A program made the translations under genes and the position numbers. From an uncultured Sutterella sp. (GTDB lineage Bacteria > Pseudomonadota > Gammaproteobacteria > Burkholderiales > Burkholderiaceae_F), in the NCBI GenBank assembly GCA_902493085.1, contig CABUOH010000091.1:1-5719 (forward strand): a DNA stretch of 5,719 bases, read 5' to 3'. The notes beneath the pieces are model-generated. The model ran no database searches and was not told the origin of the DNA. It saw only the letters and a list, made by a program, of their open reading frames with translations. Below, in pieces: positions 4,561 through 5,719 of the stretch. How positions within the stretch are numbered: position 1 is the first letter of the stretch; each line of letters starts with the position of its first letter.

Positions 4561-5719
4561 TTAGCGGGCGCGGTAGAGCAGACTGCCGGCACGGTAGAGC
4601 TCGAAGACTTCATTGTCCGAGAGGGAGCCCGACGAAGCCGTGAGGGGGGCTCGAAGCACGATGAAGTCGGCACGCATGCCGCAGGCGAGGCGGCCCATTC
4701 CCTCAAAGGGCAGCACCCGCATGGGACGGGAGGTGTAGAGGGCGAGGGCTTCTTCGTTCGTTACGCATTCAGACGTGTTGAAGCGCGTGCCGTCCCAAGC
4801 CGTTCGGGTGACGGCGGCCCTCATCGAGACAAAGGGATCGTCGGGATCAGCCCACGCTGTGGCTGGGGCGTCCGACGAGAGCGCGAATGCTTCAAGCATG
4901 GATGAAGCGGTCTTTACGGGATAAACGCGCTCGAGGTCCTGCTGTGAAAGTACGGCTCTGTAGCCTTCGATTTCGGCATAGGGAAAGATCACTTGAGTCG
5001 TCACCCCGAAGTTCATCGGTGAGGCGTTCATGCGCGCGATCTGATCGGCATTAAGGAAGGTGGCGTGCTCGATGCGCACGGACGGCCGGTCGTGAAGCCA
5101 CGGAGCTTCATGCTCAAAGCGTTCGATGATGCGCTCGACGGCTCGATCCCCCATGGCGTGGATGGAAAGCTGCACTTGGTTCATGCGCGCATATTCGGCG
5201 GCGGCTGCCAGAGCATCGTCGTCAAGCGTCACCATGCCGTTTGAGCCGTTGAGATAAGGTGACGTCACGGCTGCCGTAGCGCCCGAAACGCTGCCGTCGG
5301 CAAAGAGCTTGACGCCGGCGATGAAGTGCTCGCCCGAGCGGTCAGCTTCGGAGAGCGGCGACATGCCCTTGGGATCGCGCCCGCCCTTCCAGACGAGGTA
5401 TAGCCCGGCGCGAACCGGGAAGCCTCGTCGGGCCGCCTCACGGTAGACGGCGAGTTGACGATAGTCGGCCATCATTTCCGTGACGGCGAGAATGCCGCGG
5501 GAGAGAAAGTGCTCGCCCGAAGCGAGCATCATCTCCACTTCGCTCTCGAAGGTCGGCTCGCCCATCAGGCGTTCGACGGCCTGTGCTGCGCTGAATTCCG
5601 TCAGCACGCCGTTGGGGCGCCCGTCCTCAAAGCGGCCGAATCGTCCGCCTGCAGGATTGGGCGTGTCGGCTGAAATACCAGCGAGTCCAAGGGCGACGCT
5701 GTTGCAGATGGCGGAATGG
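4561..5719 (-). CDS. YtcJ-like metal-dependent amidohydrolase, C-terminal part (5' end outside window)
   Basis: A member of the Amidohydro_3 (YtcJ/AepA-like) branch of the amidohydrolase superfamily, which hydrolyses C-N bonds of amides or formamides using active-site metal. The frame stays open to the right edge. About 385 residues are visible of a family usually near 550, and the N-terminal HxH metal motif lies outside the window. In order: HSAICNSVALGLAGISADTP at the edge, with GRFEDGRPNGVLTE following; GVKLFADGSVSGATAA (Lys codon 5308-5310, the likely bridging lysine); SIHAMGDRAV (His 5158-5160); RIEHATF (His 5065-5067); ALSSDAPA (Asp 4870-4872); and the closing ALYTSRPMRVL and GMRADFIVL. 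All expected active-site residues of the visible part are present. A GTG at 5605-5607 is internal, because the codons before it match the family. No signal peptide can be judged. It precedes nikR by 30 nt. The substrate is unknown, as for most of this family. Confidence 0.93.
   Translation of the reverse strand, partial: HSAICNSVALGLAGISADTPNPAGGRFGRFEDGRPNGVLTEFSAAQAVERLMGEPTFESEVEMMLASGEHFLSRGILAVTEMMADYRQLAVYREAARRGFPVRAGLYLVWKGGRDPKGMSPLSEADRSGEHFIAGVKLFADGSVSGATAAVTSPYLNGSNGMVTLDDDALAAAAEYARMNQVQLSIHAMGDRAVERIIERFEHEAPWLHDRPSVRIEHATFLNADQIARMNASPMNFGVTTQVIFPYAEIEGYRAVLSQQDLERVYPVKTASSMLEAFALSSDAPATAWADPDDPFVSMRAAVTRTAWDGTRFNTSECVTNEEALALYTSRPMRVLPFEGMGRLACGMRADFIVLRAPLTASSGSLSDNEVFELYRAGSLLYRAR

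Noticed and set aside
4252..4905. Plus-strand open frame (217 codons) across nikR and the amidohydrolase gene
   Set aside because: It lies opposite two clearly recognisable genes, spans both of them and their spacer, and shows no family features; it is a codon-bias shadow.

Overview
The window is ordinary-looking chromosomal DNA of moderately high GC from a Gram-negative bacterium. The gene families (PncB, a signal-peptide-bearing ArsB/NhaD-type transporter, a FemAB-like aminoacyltransferase, NikR and a YtcJ-type amidohydrolase) and the protein style suggest a host-associated betaproteobacterium of the Sutterella/Parasutterella type. That placement is inference from recollection, not a search. 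No mobile element, CRISPR array, rRNA or tRNA gene was seen.

Layout, left to right. Positions 2-667 (+) hold the C-terminal half of nicotinate phosphoribosyltransferase (pncB, NAD salvage), cut by the window edge and closed by a strong intrinsic terminator. After a 282-nt gap with foldable leader sequence comes a 470-residue polytopic inner-membrane transporter (950-2362, +), probably a sodium:proton antiporter or related organic-anion carrier, with its own terminator. A 489-nt gene-free gap follows. It contains a second, perfect 14-bp terminator (2559-2595) with no gene in front of it, which makes 2431-2595 a candidate small-RNA locus, and then a 256-nt leader with mutually exclusive hairpins. 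The leader precedes a FemAB-family aminoacyltransferase (2852-3970, +), a family best known for building peptidoglycan cross-bridges. A bidirectional terminator (3999-4031) separates it from a convergent minus-strand unit: an amidohydrolase (4561 to beyond 5719), then, 30 nt downstream, nikR (4060-4530), a nickel-responsive repressor with an unusual histidine-rich C-terminal tail.

The plus-strand genes look like three separately terminated transcription units rather than one operon: NAD salvage, ion transport and envelope modification. The minus-strand pair looks co-transcribed from a promoter beyond the right edge. No novel multi-gene system is evident. The points most worth checking are the terminator-bounded gap, the structured leaders, the FemAB-like enzyme in an apparent Gram-negative, and the NikR tail.
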